DNA from: Eonycteris spelaea
Taxonomy: Eukaryota > Chordata > Mammalia > Chiroptera > Pteropodidae
Direction: 5' to 3'
Assembly: GCA_003508835.1 (NCBI GenBank)
Contig: PUFA01000143.1
Coordinates: forward strand, 2,416,501 to 2,480,500
DNA: 64,000 nucleotides
Shown here: positions 48,607-60,187 of the stretch, piece by piece
How positions within the stretch are numbered: position 1 is the first letter of the stretch
How the letters are laid out: each line of letters starts with the position of its first letter
Notes under the pieces: generated by a model
What the model saw: only the letters and a program-made list of their open reading frames with translations
The model's database searches: none
What the model was told of the DNA's origin: nothing
Program-made: the position numbers and the translations under genes

Positions 48607-50059
48607 ATAACAATTAAGAAGTGATATGAGCAGTTCACTCTTAAAGAAACTAAAATAGAAAAATAATGCCGGAGACTGTGCAAGGTCTTTTTTGCTTCAT
48701 AGGGCAACTTGAAGTTGCTAATGTAGAATTTGTCTTAGAAGCATTGCCTCTCTCTGTTGAGTTGACTTCCTTCTGGGCACATAATCATGAAAGAGCTTCC
48801 CATATAAGCTTTCTAGAATCTCATAGAACTTTGAAAAACAACTATGGAAAATAATTTACTTAAGAGTTTCCCAATAACTTGAGCATTTGTAACTTCATTA
48901 TAGAGAGTGAATCACAGTGATGAATGTGTACTGAGCATACTGAAAAAGATGGATTTCACAGAACTTTTGTCAAACACCTAGAGACAGCAATGACTACTGA
49001 GGAGCTTTTATATCAGCTCCACAGCAGCAAATTAAGCTCTAAAATTATAGCGTTATTTTTAAAATAATAATAATAAAACAACAAATATTCTTTATTTCTA
49101 ATGACTCATACAAAGCAACAAGAAAAAAAGCCGCAATTCCAATCCAGTCAAACTTCCTAGAAGACCTCAGACAATCCTTTATAAATTTCTAATGATCAAT
49201 ATTTAAGCAACAGCAAGAAAACAAATAGAAAGATTTTTCTTTCTTTCTTATTTGTGAAAATCAGTACATGCTTTTACAGAACAAGGTAGTAAATAAAATG
49301 AAAAATCATTTCCCAACATGAAGAGAAAATAAGGCAATTGTGAGGGAAGGGGGAAGAAAGATAGTTTTATAGTTCAAACCAGTAAGCTTACTGAGATCAA
49401 GAGTCAACCACTTTCAATGCTGTCATCTAGGGTTTTTAAAAATATGACTCCTCCTAATATGTCCTTTTGAGATGAAACCATTGACCATATAAAGGTGTTG
49501 TGAACCAGGGGCCCAGGATGAACCAAAGGAGCTCTCCAGCCATGCCAAAAATGATGAGTCTGTTCAGAAAACATTGTGGATGGAAATCTCACCCACCCCA
49601 AAGTTTTGTCAAGGCAATTTAGAATAAGAATCTATAAACTATGAGAAATTTTCTACCTCAGATGAGGGAACTAAGAGAGGCGAGGGGCTTCTACCCTTTG
49701 ATTTTTTTTTCTTCTTGGAATCTTTTATTTATTTCCTCTGCCCACCAATTTCTGTGATAATCTTCCCCTTGCCCAAGGGCATACCAGAATGCCCCAGTGG
49801 GTTGCAGCATGTGCGTTTGAAAAAAATTCCAATAGGTAGTTTTCATTCTAGTTCTCTCAGACCACCCATTTGAGGACCATTTCTGCAATATTACCTTAAC
49901 CCCAGTATTCTAGTCTGTTTCTAGGCCTCCTCCACTCCGTGTATCAAATCTTAACCGATTGATTCCATTCCATCAGTTTTCTGTGGCTAGATATATATAA
50001 TGATTTTCTTATGAGTATCTCTGGCTGAGATGTGAATATTTAACTTCATATTAGATGTT

Positions 50060-50330
50060 ACCTCTTTGAGAGAAACGCAAGTCCATCGAAAAGTGAAAGT
50101 AAGACCGTCGTGTCGCAAGGGGTTTAAGATCACTCAAATCAATTTAAGTAAAAGGGTAAGGTTTTACTAAAGTGATACAACAAAAAAATACATGCGTATC
50201 CAGGGACAAATGCTAAAGTGGAGTGAGCAGGTGGGGATTAGACTGGGAAATCAGGAATCAGGCTTCCTCCTCTGAGTGTATATAATTCTACATTGTTACC
50301 CCTGTCTGTCTAGTCTCAGATGCTCTTTTT
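50060..50330 (-). mobile_element. Possible LTR-like fragment
   Basis: A small cluster of CpG sites ('gaccgtcgtgtcgcaagggg') sits beside 'ggtaaggttttactaaagtg'. On the minus strand the latter gives a polyadenylation-like 'agtaaaacc'. This is the look of an LTR R/U5 region, but no family was recognised and no ends were found. It could equally be unique sequence. Confidence 0.25.
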
Positions 50331-50980
50331 TTTCTGTTTACACTTGCCTGCTCAGTGGTATTATAACTTCATATTACATTTGGTATTGATTTTCCATATT
50401 TTTTAAAAGATGACTTTGGCTATAATAAAAAACACCTACTCAATTTGCCTTATACTCTATGGAAATTTTGTTCTTTTATGTTAAAGAAGTAACAAGAATG
50501 CCTTGATTAATTCAGCAGCTCAACGACCTCATCCAACCCAAATTATTTGTCTTTCTACTCAGCCATCTTGAGAGATCTACTTTTTTCTTTAGGCTAGTCT
50601 CTGTCCTTGTCGCAAGATGGCTGCCTCATTCCACGCATTTAGGAAAACCAATGGATTTGTGTAGCTCTTTTCAAAAGTGAGGAAAACTTCTGAAGAAACT
50701 CCCAATCAGACTTCACCACAAGTTCAGTCAATCCTATTGCATGCCTATTCCTAATTACTAGCAGATGCAAGTAATGTGCCAACACTTATCTGTAATTACA
50801 GAAAGGAATTAGGTGAAGTGGGTTAAGAAACAGTTACCTGTAGTGAATTTAGCCCCCAGGCTTGAGTAATCGTTCTTCATTTGTCATTGGCAGCCTGACT
50901 ACCTCCTAGTTTCTTATTTTCTACCATTCTTCTCCTCTTTCACTTTACGTAAAGCCATCTTCTCAACTACATCAAGAAAA

Positions 50981-51325
50981 TTTCCACCTCGGCCATCATA
51001 CCTGTCTCCTGCTTCATTCAGATCTTTGCTCAAAAGTCACCTCACCTTTCTCAAAATATTTTCCTATTCCTAACCAAGTCCAAAATTAGCACACCTACCA
51101 CTTTCTATTCTCTTACTCAACTTAATTTTTCTTTAAATACTTACCACTATTTGACATTACATATACATTTATTTTTTATCTGATTTTCTACTAGAATATG
51201 ACTTCAATAAAGCAGGGCTTTTTCTTGTTTGTTCACTGCTATGTCAACAGTATTTGAAACGTTTTCTGGCTCATAGTTAATGTTCAATGAGTTTTGTTTT
51301 GTTTGTTTGCTAAATGAAGAATTTC
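50981..51325 (+). mobile_element. L2 LINE 3' region
   Basis: 'tttgctcaaaagtcacctca', 'atattttcctattcctaacc' and 'tatgacttcaataaagcagg' are recognisable, followed by 'ctggctcatagttaatgttc' and 'aatgagttttg'. These follow the sense order of the L2 3' UTR to its terminus. Confidence 0.75.
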
Positions 51326-51884
51326 TTCATTTCTTCATCCCAAATTCTAGGGAGAAAAAACCTTATTGGTTAATAGATTAGGTGGTTGTCCATTGCCAGT
51401 CAATTGTGGACTGTGGGCAGGATCATATGTTTTCAAAATTGCGGTGTCCCTTATACCCTACTGGCTCTGTAGAGTACTGGATAATACCTGTTTTGTTATA
51501 ATTATTAAAAAGCTTCCTGTTTCACTCTCTAATATTCTCTGATTTAGATGAATAATTAGATGATCACCAGGTATAAAAAAAAAATGCTCCTTCCAGATGC
51601 TGTGGAAAGTGAGGTTGTTTTCAAAGTAAGGAGTGTGGGTGGGAAGCAATAATCAGTCTATCTAATACTCTTCCAAGTTCTGCTTCTCCACTGGGGTTCT
51701 CATGGACAAAACACCACCATTGAGATTTTTAATTCTAAGAACATGCTAGCCTCATTTAGTTCATAACAAACTTTTTTATATATACCTCTTTATCATTTTC
51801 TTATAACTACCTCTTTCTTTTCATCCCCAGTGCTAATTTATAGGATTAACAGACCCTCTCTGTAATATTTGTATTTATTTTAAT
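51326..51884. other. Unique sequence, no gene seen
   Basis: Nothing recognised. Confidence 0.5.
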
Positions 51885-52062
51885 AAATGGTTGCTTAGCA
51901 CCTTACCATGCTGCAGATCCTGCCCAGGGCTCTACAAATATTAAATTATTAATCCTCATAACAACCTTATGAGGTAGGCATTATCTTTATTATAATTATC
52001 TCCTTTTAAAAGTGAGATAACTGAGGGACAGAGAGGTTAAACAATGCCACACTAGCAGACTG
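51885..52062 (-). repeat. MIR, first part (split by HAL1-like copy 2)
   Basis: 'aatcctcataacaaccttat', 'gaggtaggcattatctttat' and 'gagggacagagaggttaaac' are antisense MIR. The missing remainder reappears at 54,183-54,228 in the same orientation. Confidence 0.8.
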
Positions 52063-54182
52063 AAAGAAAAGGCATAGATGATAGGGGCTTTGTTTCATCC
52101 CTCTGGTGACCAAATCAAAGTTGTGACAGAAACAAGGAGCAGCAGCAAGAAAAAATCACCTGGGATCTGGAGGAACAAGCTATAAAAAATAGGGAGAAAT
52201 ACAAAAATCACCCTGCAACAACAGAATTTAGGATAGGGTGAGGACCTGGGGCTGCCCAGTCTTGAGCAGCTGAGTGAGACGGAAACTGAGGCAGTGGCAG
52301 ACGCCTCTTAAAAGGGCTGCATCTGCGAACGAATTTTCACAGTGATGGACCTGCTCACTCTGAGCACCAGTGCCAATTTGGCTGCACACAGTGGGCACCA
52401 GGGACTTCAAGGGAGATATTGTCAGAGTGAGGGCCGAGGCAAGACTCGCTCTGTACAGAAGTGCCAGCGGTATCCATTGTTCCTTGTTGAGCTCTTCCCT
52501 ATACCTTTGCGTCAGACAAAGTGCCACCATAGCCTTGACATCATCAAACTGGATAACAGAAGTAGCTCTGCCCAGGGTTCCCTGGAAACCTCGCCTCCCG
52601 CAACTTGTGGACCCACCCATGCCACATCAAGGTATATCCTCAGTGAGTCAGGTGCTCCTTTCTGAGCAGTGCCTAGACTCACACTGGGGGCAGCTGGCTT
52701 CGATTTCTAGTGTGGCCTTTTGAGGAAACTATAAGCAGAGCATCTGTGGATTGCTAGCTGAATCTTAACAGGTGGCCCCAGAGGGGCAGAGGCTTGGCTA
52801 ATTTGGCCTGCAGCTGAACCCGTTTCAGAACTGTGTCACTGGACACCTACTTATGTCACAAATATACAGTAATTAGACTGGGAGACTTAGGAGCTTTGCT
52901 TAGTACATAGAAATAGACACGGAAAGGTAGCCAAAATGAGAAGAAAACGGAGCAAAAGCCATATGAGAAAACAGAATATAGATCCAGATATAATATGAGT
53001 CAAATAATCTATCAGATGCAGAGTTCAAAATACTGGTTATAAAGATGCTCAGTGAATTTTTGGAAAGTGTAGAGAATTCAACAAAGAGATTAAAAACATC
53101 AAAATTTAAATGGAAATTATAAAAAGGAACCAGTCTGAAATGAAGAACCTATTATCTGAGATGAGAACTATATTAAATGCAATAAACAAGTGAATAAAGG
53201 ATCAAATGGCCTATCTAGAGGATGGGAAAGTCAAGGGCACGCAAGCAGAAGGCAAGAGATAAGATGCCAAGACTATAAAATAATTTAAGGATCATAGGAA
53301 CACTGTTAAGGGTCCAAATATCCATCTGATTGGTGTACCTGAAGAAAATCAAATGTTGAACAGCTGTTTGAAGAAATAATGATGGGAAAATTTTCCTAAC
53401 CTGGTGAAGGAAATAGACATAAAACCACAGGAAGCTCAGAGAATTTCAAAATCAGGGATCCAAAGGCCACGCCAAGGCACATCATAATTAAAATGCCAAA
53501 GGTTAAATACAAAGAAAAATTAAAAGCAGCAATAGAAAAAACAGATAATTACTTATAAGGGAACACCTATAAGACTGGCAGCTGATGTCTCAGAAGAAAC
53601 TATACAGGACAGAAGAGCTTGGTAAAACATATTCGACAAGATGAAGACCCAGGATCTACAACCAAGAATACTTTATCCAGCAAAGCCATTATTTAGAGTT
53701 GAAGGACAGATAAAGAGCTTCCAAGACAAAAAATAAGCCAAGGAATTTATCATCAACCAAGCCAATATTACAGGGAATGTTGGAGGGAATTTTTTAAGAA
53801 GAAAAAATACAAAATAACTCACTTCAGATTAAATGACACAGAGACTAAAAGGAAAGGGGATGGAAAAAATATTTCTTTGATGGATCTAGAAGGTATTTAA
53901 GTCAGACAGAGAAAGGCAAGCACTATAATTGTTCACTTATATGCAGAATCTAAGTAATAAAAAAAAAACTAGTAAAAACAAACTCACAAATATAGTGGAC
54001 AATTTGGTGACGAACAAAGGGCAGGAGGACTTGAGAAGCTGGAAGAATGGAGTGAAGCATTAAGAAGTACAAATTAGTAGCCGATGAGTGGTTATAGGGA
54101 TGAGGAGCACAGCATAGGGAGTGCAGTAGTATTAATATGTTGGCTAGATGGAGTGTTAGGGGAAGGAGGGAGCAATTGGGAG
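52063..54182 (+). mobile_element. HAL1-like ORF1-only L1 derivative (copy 2)
   Basis: The 5' UTR (52,063-52,935) aligns to copy 1 from 'catccctctggtgacc' through 'tcaaagttgtgacagaaaca'. ORF1 is at 52,936 to about 53,815. An endonuclease stub ('actcacttcagatt' to 'ggaaaaaatattt') joins at about 53,871-53,876 to the ORF2 C-terminus ('gatggatctagaaggtat') and a 3' UTR, just as in copy 1. The 3' end is shortened and lacks an A-tail. The open frames on both strands at 52,228-52,723 are 5' UTR artefacts. It sits inside a MIR, so it is younger than that MIR. No clear target-site duplication was found. Confidence 0.8.
52936..53815 (+). pseudogene. L1-type ORF1p pseudogene in HAL1-like copy 2
   Basis: The start ATG at 52,936 is in the same context ('tagccaaaatg') as the copy 1 ORF1 start and opens MRRKRSKSH, a basic N-terminus. 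Sequence corresponding to the conserved domain runs from 'gaaaattttcctaacctggt' (53,386) through 'gaacacctataagactggca' (53,561) to 'gagcttccaagacaaaa'. Frameshifts split it, and no frame over 60 codons is left in the conserved part. Confidence 0.75.
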
Positions 54183-54228
54183 GAATTAAGCCCAGACAGT
54201 GGAGGCTAAGTCCCTATACTGTATTGCC
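54183..54228 (-). repeat. MIR, second part
   Basis: 'gaattaagcccagacagtgg' and 'ccctatactgtattgcct' are the end of the antisense MIR interrupted at 52,062. Confidence 0.7.
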
Positions 54229-54279
54229 TTAACAGAATTCCCTGTCAGTAATTTCATTCCTTTCCTCTCCATGTCAAAG

Positions 54280-54650
54280 GAGCAAAGAATATGCCAAACC
54301 TAACACTCTTTAGCATCATATGCAAGGACTTGTATAATCTAACCTTGTCACCTACCCTGGTCTTACCTCATCATTGACAACATTGTTTTACCTTTTACTA
54401 AGTTATGTTGAATAAGCTGCCTTTCACCAAAATGGACCATGAATATTGATGTATTTACGTTACTCACAGACCTCATTCTAACTAGAACGTCACATACTCA
54501 ATCTAAAAAATATCAGTGCAACTTTTGAGATTCAGCTTGTCACCCCCTCTAAAAAAACTTTGCTCTTATGTTAATTTGCATCCTTACTGTTTCCACAGTA
54601 TTTTAATAACACATTATTTCACTCCTTGAAAAAAGGGATCTTTTTTTGTC
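54280..54650 (+). mobile_element. L2 LINE 3' region
   Basis: 'caaggacttgtataatctaa', 'ccttgtcacctaccctggtc', 'gagattcagcttgtcacccc' and 'tctaaaaaaactttgctctt' follow L2 sense order. The element is incomplete at its end. Confidence 0.6.
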
Positions 54651-54819
54651 ATTTGAATAATATGTTTATTGAATAAAGAAAAGAGATAAAAGATAATTAG
54701 GGAGAAGTTAAAATTCTAGTCATGGAAAGAAAGTGTCCAGAGAGGAAGTAGAATAAAATATTTCTCACTGAACAACAGAGAGATAGCTAAAAATACATAT
54801 TTACTTCTATTTCCAACAA

Positions 54820-55045
54820 TGCTTGGAAACTATGACCCATGGACCAAATCCAGCCTGCCAACTATTTTTGTTAATAAAGTCTTATTGGAACACAGCCATC
54901 CCCATTTATTTCTGCATTGTTTATGGCTGCTTTCATGCTATAACTACAGATTTGAATAGTTGTGACAGAGACCATATGTCCTGCAAAGCTGGCATTATTT
55001 AATATCTGATCCTTTAACAGAAAGGAGTTTGGAACCTCAGTTCTA
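54820..55045 (+). mobile_element. hAT-type non-autonomous transposon, second copy
   Basis: 'aactatgacccatggaccaa', 'ttaataaagtcttattggaa', 'cacagccatccccatttatt', 'ttatggctgctttcatgcta' and 'gttgtgacagagaccatatg' follow the full family order to 'ttaacagaaaggagttt'. This is the opposite orientation to the copy at 30.0 kb and longer internally. A minus frame at 54,871-55,074 lies in it by chance. Confidence 0.8.
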
Positions 55046-56484
55046 CAACAAAATATTCTGTGACTGTCATACAAATACTATTTCTGAAGTTCCATTGTCA
55101 ATCTAGACCTGTTGTCACAGGATAAAGTCTAGAGATAAACATCTTGCAGAAAGAGCAAGTGCGGCTTTAAAATCATCATTTTTATTTTCAAACATGCAGC
55201 ATGGCATGATAGAAATTTATCTCCTACCTTCTTGGGGGATAACATATAACCATGCTCCTTTAGGAGATGTGACCTAGATTAAACTAGAACACTTTTGAAA
55301 GGATAGAGTTATGTTTGGAGATGGCTTATCTTAATGAGAAAAATCTTTGGTCTTGTAGGTGTTTCACTCTAATACTGGACAGGAAGGGAAGGGTGACTTT
55401 TCATCATTCTTTCCTCACCTGTATAAGATTTGAAAAGAGTTCCCCACTCCAGCTAGCCAAGCCCCACTAAGAAAATTGGATGGAAGCAAATAATAGAGTA
55501 CTCCTCAAAGACCAAGAGAAAGAATGGATAATAAAGAAGAGGCAGCGTGATCAGGAGTTTTAAGGAGGATAATGGTGGTGGAGAAAGATGAGGCCATAGG
55601 AAAGAGTTTCCTATACTTTGGAGTTAACTTAATAAAGATCCATAGGTTTCATGAGGGAAACAATAAACTTCACCTTTGTTCTCCAGGGTCTTGATATGGG
55701 CTTGATTGTCTAACAGTAATGGACTATCCTTACCATTCTTGCCATTGTCAAGGGCACAGCTAAGGGATTTAATCCGCATTCTTAAACTCATTGCTGTCCC
55801 ATTAAAATGTCAATCAATCTTATATGGAGAAAAAAAAATTTCAGCAAATAAAATCAAAAGAATACTAGATCTCCTGTTTCAGTCCTTTTCCCAAGCCCTG
55901 GAACAAAACAGAAGAAAACAACCCTGTGTTTGGCATTAGGAGAGTGTGTTTGCTTTTAGTTCTACAGATATTTGCATGTTCATGATGACATCTGGACACA
56001 TGTGGGCAATGCTAGCAGGTCTTTACAAAAACAGATGTTGTGTGAATCATTTTGCACTACTCACCAGTAAAAGGGGCAAGCAAGCAGAACAATGCCATTA
56101 TTTGCTTGGCATTTGGGGAGAAAAAAGAGAAAAATAAATGCATTTTTGACATCTGTTCCTGTTCATTTGTATAGCTTAGCTCTGCCACCTAAGCAGACCT
56201 GATCAAGCATAATTGATAAATAATTAAAGGCAATTTGGCAAGGAGGGAAATAAAAACTAATAAGAAGAAATAGGAGAAATACATTGACTCGTATTTATCA
56301 GGTGCTTTGAAGAAAATAAAAACTAAAGGGATAAGACAAACTTTAAAAATTAGTATTGTTTTAGAAAAACTTCTACAGTACTATGTTGACTAAAACATGA
56401 ATAACTTTTTTCCTCTTTTTGCTTCCTACAAGTTATTGGGAAACAGATTGAAGACCTAAATCCTTCATATTATACAGTAATAAG
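55046..56484. other. Unique sequence, no gene seen
   Basis: No recognised repeat, exon or RNA gene. Plus frames at 55,706-55,939 and 55,946-56,137 have no known motif. Confidence 0.5.
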
Positions 56485-56640
56485 AGCTAAAATTTATTGA
56501 GCACTTTGTAAGGTGCTTTATAATCTCTAAACCCATAAAAGAAATTATTTTAGAGATTGGAAAAACAAATTCCCAGAAAGTGTTTCATACCCTGATCAAA
56601 TGGCACTGGCAGAGTATGAAAGTCACCTTAAAATGCTTTT
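56485..56640 (-). repeat. MIR/L2 fragment, antisense
   Basis: 'aagagctaaaatttattgag' and 'cactttgtaaggtgctttat' at the left with 'caaatggcactggcagagta' at the right fit an antisense MIR. Confidence 0.65.
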
Positions 56641-56689
56641 TCTGCTGACAAATTACTTCCATGGCCATATTTATTTTGAGAGGAATGGC

Positions 56690-56855
56690 TCGTGGCAAGA
56701 GCTTGGACCCTGACACTGTAGAGTTTTGAACCTTCCTCTGCTTATTGCAGCTGATGGGTTTGGTTTAGTTATTCAACTTTTAAACTCAATTTCCTTGCTG
56801 GAAATGGGCAAAAAATATATATCTTATTGGGATTTAGTGTGAATTAAATGAGGAA

Positions 56856-56898
<43 letters not shown>

Positions 56899-56945
56899 TG
56901 TGTGAAATGCCTTAGAAGTAGTAGACATTCAGTAACAATTATCCT
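56690..56945 (+). repeat. MIR with internal (GT)n expansion
   Basis: 'gtggcaagagcttggaccct', 'caatttccttgctggaaatg', 'gtgtgaattaaatgagga' and, beyond the microsatellite, 'agtagtagacattcagtaac' are in MIR order on the plus strand. Confidence 0.75.
56860..56905. repeat. (GT)n microsatellite
   Basis: About 22 GT units with one GG interruption. Confidence 0.95.
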
Positions 56946-57208
56946 TTTTCCTTTTCTTGTTGACTCATACCTTGTGTACCCAGCTCAAAAATAGCATTTG
57001 GAGAAGACCAAATAGTGGTACTTAATATATGGCGACATAGTAAAATATTGTCTCAAGCTGCTATTCTTGATGTAAGATGTCTCAAATAAAAAGTGTTATT
57101 TGCACTGGTTACATCGCCCAATCTTACCAGTAGTTAGTTATGCTACCAGTTTAACAAACATCTTGACCCTCGTATCCTTAACTGAATCAAATTTCCATAC
57201 CCTCCTCC

Positions 57209-57420
57209 TTTTCCTTCCTTCCTTCCTTCCTTCCTTCCTTCCTTCCTTCCTTCCTTCCTTCCTTCCTTCCTTCCTTCCTTCCTTCCTTCCTCCCTCCCTT
57301 CCTTCCTTCCTCCCTTCTTCCTTCCTTTCTCCCTCCCTCTTTCCTTTTCTTTTTCTTTCTTTTGTCTTTTCTTTTTTTTTTTCTTTTCCTTTTTTCTTTT
57401 CCAATCCCCTTTCTTTCTCC
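57209..57420. repeat. (TTCC)n polypyrimidine tract
   Basis: Roughly 20 nearly perfect CCTT units (57,213-57,290) decay into impure CCCT, TTTC and T-rich sequence. All bases on the plus strand are pyrimidines over long stretches. The overlapping frames of 105-121 codons on both strands are products of the repeat. Confidence 0.95.
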
Positions 57421-57444
57421 TCTCTTCTCTCATTCTCCTTCTTT

Positions 57445-57632
57445 GGTCTAAACAACAGAAAATGAATTTTCTCAATTTTTTCATAGTTCTGGAAGCTGGA
57501 AGTTCAAAGTCAATGTGTTTTTAGGTGTTGGTTTCTGGTGAGACCTCTCTTCCTGGCTTGTAGATGGCATCTCGTCCCTTGTCTTTACATGTGCACATGC
57601 AGAAAAAGAGAGATGTCTAGTATCTCTTCCTT
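57445..57632 (-). mobile_element. MaLR-type LTR fragment, antisense
   Basis: 'aaacaacagaaaatgaattt', 'tagttctggaagctggaagt', 'tcaaagtcaatgtgttt', 'gtagatggcatctcgtccct' and 'atgtctagtatctcttcc' match the reverse complement of the same MaLR group as the LTR at 11.8 kb. The left end is replaced by the TTCC tract and the right end is cut by an L1. Confidence 0.8.
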
Positions 57633-59195
57633 TTTAAAAAAATTATTGTTAGCATAGAATGTTATATTAGTTTCAGTTGCACAACATAGTGATCAATATT
57701 TATATATCTCTTACAATGTAATCACCACATTAAGTCTACTAACCATTTGTCACCATGCAAAGTTATCACAATATTATTGATTATAGTCACCTTTTTTGCT
57801 CATCCTTCCCACCTCTTCACTTCTGTGAACCATTGGTTTGTTCTTTATTTCTATGAGTCTCTTTGTGTTTTGTTTGTTCATTTTGTTTGAATATTTTTAA
57901 TTCCATATATAGGTTAACCATGCAGTGTTTGTTTTTCTCTAATCTGGCTAATTTCACCTAACATAATACCCTATAGGTCCATCATGCTGTTGCAAACAGT
58001 AAGATTTCATTCTTTTTATTGCTGACTAATATTATATTATATATATGTATGTGTATACATATATGTATGTGTGCATGTGTATACTTATATATAAATATCA
58101 CATCTTCTTTATCCATTTATCCATTTATCTATTGATGGATACCTTGGTTGCTTTCATATCTTGGGTTTATAAATAATGCTGCAATGTGCATAGGGGTACA
58201 TATTTCTTTTCAAATTAGTGTTTTAATTTTCTTTGTATAAATACTCAGAAGTGGAATTACTAGGTCATATGGTAGTTTTATTTTGAGTTTTTTGAGAAAT
58301 ACATCCTATTTTCCATAGTGGCTGCACCAATTTACAATCCTACCAGCAAGTGCACAAGGATTCTCTTTTCTCCACATTCTCTCTAACACTATTTGTTGAC
58401 TTTTGATATACCATTCTGACTGGTGTGAAGTGATATCTCAGTGTGGTTTTGATTTGCTTTTTCTGATGATTAGTGATGTTGAGCACCTTTTCATATGTCT
58501 GTGGACCATCTATATGTCGCACTGTTGCTTTAATAATCTGTTGACTGAGCTGGATCTGGGCTGGATCTGTTTGCTCATGCTTTGCTGCCCTACTTGTTCT
58601 GCACTTTCTTTTGACAGTGCAACCATATGTGCAAGCACAGCAGTGTCCTACTCATTCTGCACTTTCTCTGGATAGGGCAGCCCTCTGTGTGGGCACCCCA
58701 TGTAGCACCCTACTAGTTTCAGAATCTCTTTAGTTGGGGGTGGCGGTGTCTTAGTGGCTTATAGTCTGGTAGGTTGTACACAGTAGTGTCTTATTGTACC
58801 GGCTGATCTGTTCTGGGTGGAGAGGCCTCTGTGGTGTGTGCCCTATGGTGACTTCATGTTCCTGTTGGAGCTAGCTTTGAGAAGAGTGGCTGGGGATGTG
58901 TTATAGCATTCCTGCAGGTCAGCCAGAGCACCTGGATAGAGATCTTCCCTTTTATCCAAGTGCAGAAGAAATGTAAACAATGGTGTTTACAGTTCCTCTG
59001 GTCCTAGAGAACTCTTGGGTGGCCCAACCTTCTCTATGCCATCTCTCTCTTGTTTGTCTTGTAGAAGCTGTTCAATTGGCTCTTAGTTCTTTCTCAGGAG
59101 AATTTATTTTAAATATAGGTGTATATTCCATGTGTTCTTGGTAGAGACAAACTCAGCATCATTCTATGCCACCATTTTGGACCTGCCTCTGAAAA
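57633..59195 (-). mobile_element. Internally deleted L1: 5' UTR fused to 3' end
   Basis: Read on the minus strand it starts at 59,190 with a typical L1 5' UTR ('caaaatggtggcatagaatg', 'ctgagtttgtctctaccaag'). At about 58,520 it passes directly into the ORF2 C-terminal region ('gacatatgaaaaggtgctca', 'caaatcaaaaccacac'). It then continues through the 3' UTR to an A-rich end at 57,635. ORF1 and most of ORF2 are absent. The 5' UTR type differs from L1 copies A and B. A TA-rich array at 58,032-58,100 sits in the ORF2 part. It interrupts a MaLR LTR on its left. Confidence 0.75.
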
Positions 59196-60114
59196 CTCTT
59201 TCTAAATGAGTGTTTTAAGACAAAGGTCTGGAACAATGGAAAGAGGACTTCTTAATGTCCCAGCAGAAATATAACTAGCAACTGAAAGAGAATTCATCTA
59301 TCACTTACATCTTAAACTTGGTAATTAAAAAATTCTCTATTATATGTTTTTTGCCTCTGTCTCATTTGTAATCCTGTAAGAACTTTTGATTATGCTCTTG
59401 TTTTTTTTTTATAATTGAACATATCAAATGAATGTTTAATTATTAGTTGACGCACAGAAGAAAATCAAGATTTATAATAAATTACTTAAAAATATTTTCT
59501 GAGTGTAATGTTTATGAACAATTTGCAGAGGGAGTGGAATTTTTGCCTTTGTAAGTGCTAACATGCCATTTACCCTTCAGTCCATTTTTCTCCTCTAGGA
59601 AACACTTCAGTAGCTCTCCCTATTCTCCTGTGGCAATAACTGAGATGAATAGAAAAAAGTATGAAGCACAGGGGTAAATGTTGAGCAAGGTTGCATTCTG
59701 CAGTTTGAATATTATCAGAAAAAAAACTAAATATAAGTAGAATCGGTGTGTATAAGGAGACTGCAAATGAGATGCTAAGTAGTTCTATTCTACTTACACT
59801 TCCACTGTTTATTTCTAACAGCAGCTGATTTAATTAATCAAGTGTTTTCACATTTATTTTTAAAGTCAATGCCATAATTAAAGCAGACATGCTAGGGAAT
59901 GAAAGCAAAAGTTCTAGGTCAGATGAACTTGTGAATGATTTGAAATTTGAAAAGAGAGATTGCTTCATCACCATGGTGGTCTAAAAGTATTTTTCTTTAT
60001 TCTGAGAGCCAAAAAATCTTACCCATGAACCTGTAATTTCCAAAGTCATATGTGTTAAAGATCTGTAGGCAAATCTGAGAGAAAACAATTATCATCGAAA
60101 CTTATATTTCAATT
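59196..60114. other. Unique sequence, no gene seen
   Basis: Nothing recognised. Confidence 0.5.
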
Positions 60115-60187
60115 ACATCTTTAGTCAAATTCCTTATCTATCATGAAATTCCATTGCCTCATCTGCAAAATGGAGATGATACTTGTG
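60115..60187 (+). repeat. MIR fragment
   Basis: 'ttagtcaaattccttatcta' and 'attgcctcatctgcaaaatg' match MIR. It ends abruptly where the LTR begins. Confidence 0.6.

Larger units (their letters stand above)
47803..50980. other. Mostly unique sequence, no gene seen
   Basis: No supported exon or RNA gene. It includes a TA/TG microsatellite (listed) and a possible LTR piece near 50.1 kb (listed). Open frames of 60-85 codons on both strands have no recognised motif. Confidence 0.5.

Noticed and set aside
57100..57484. Overlapping frames of 105-121 codons on both strands
   Set aside because: They are translations of the TTCC tract into Ser/Leu/Pro/Phe or Lys/Arg/Glu/Gly repeats.
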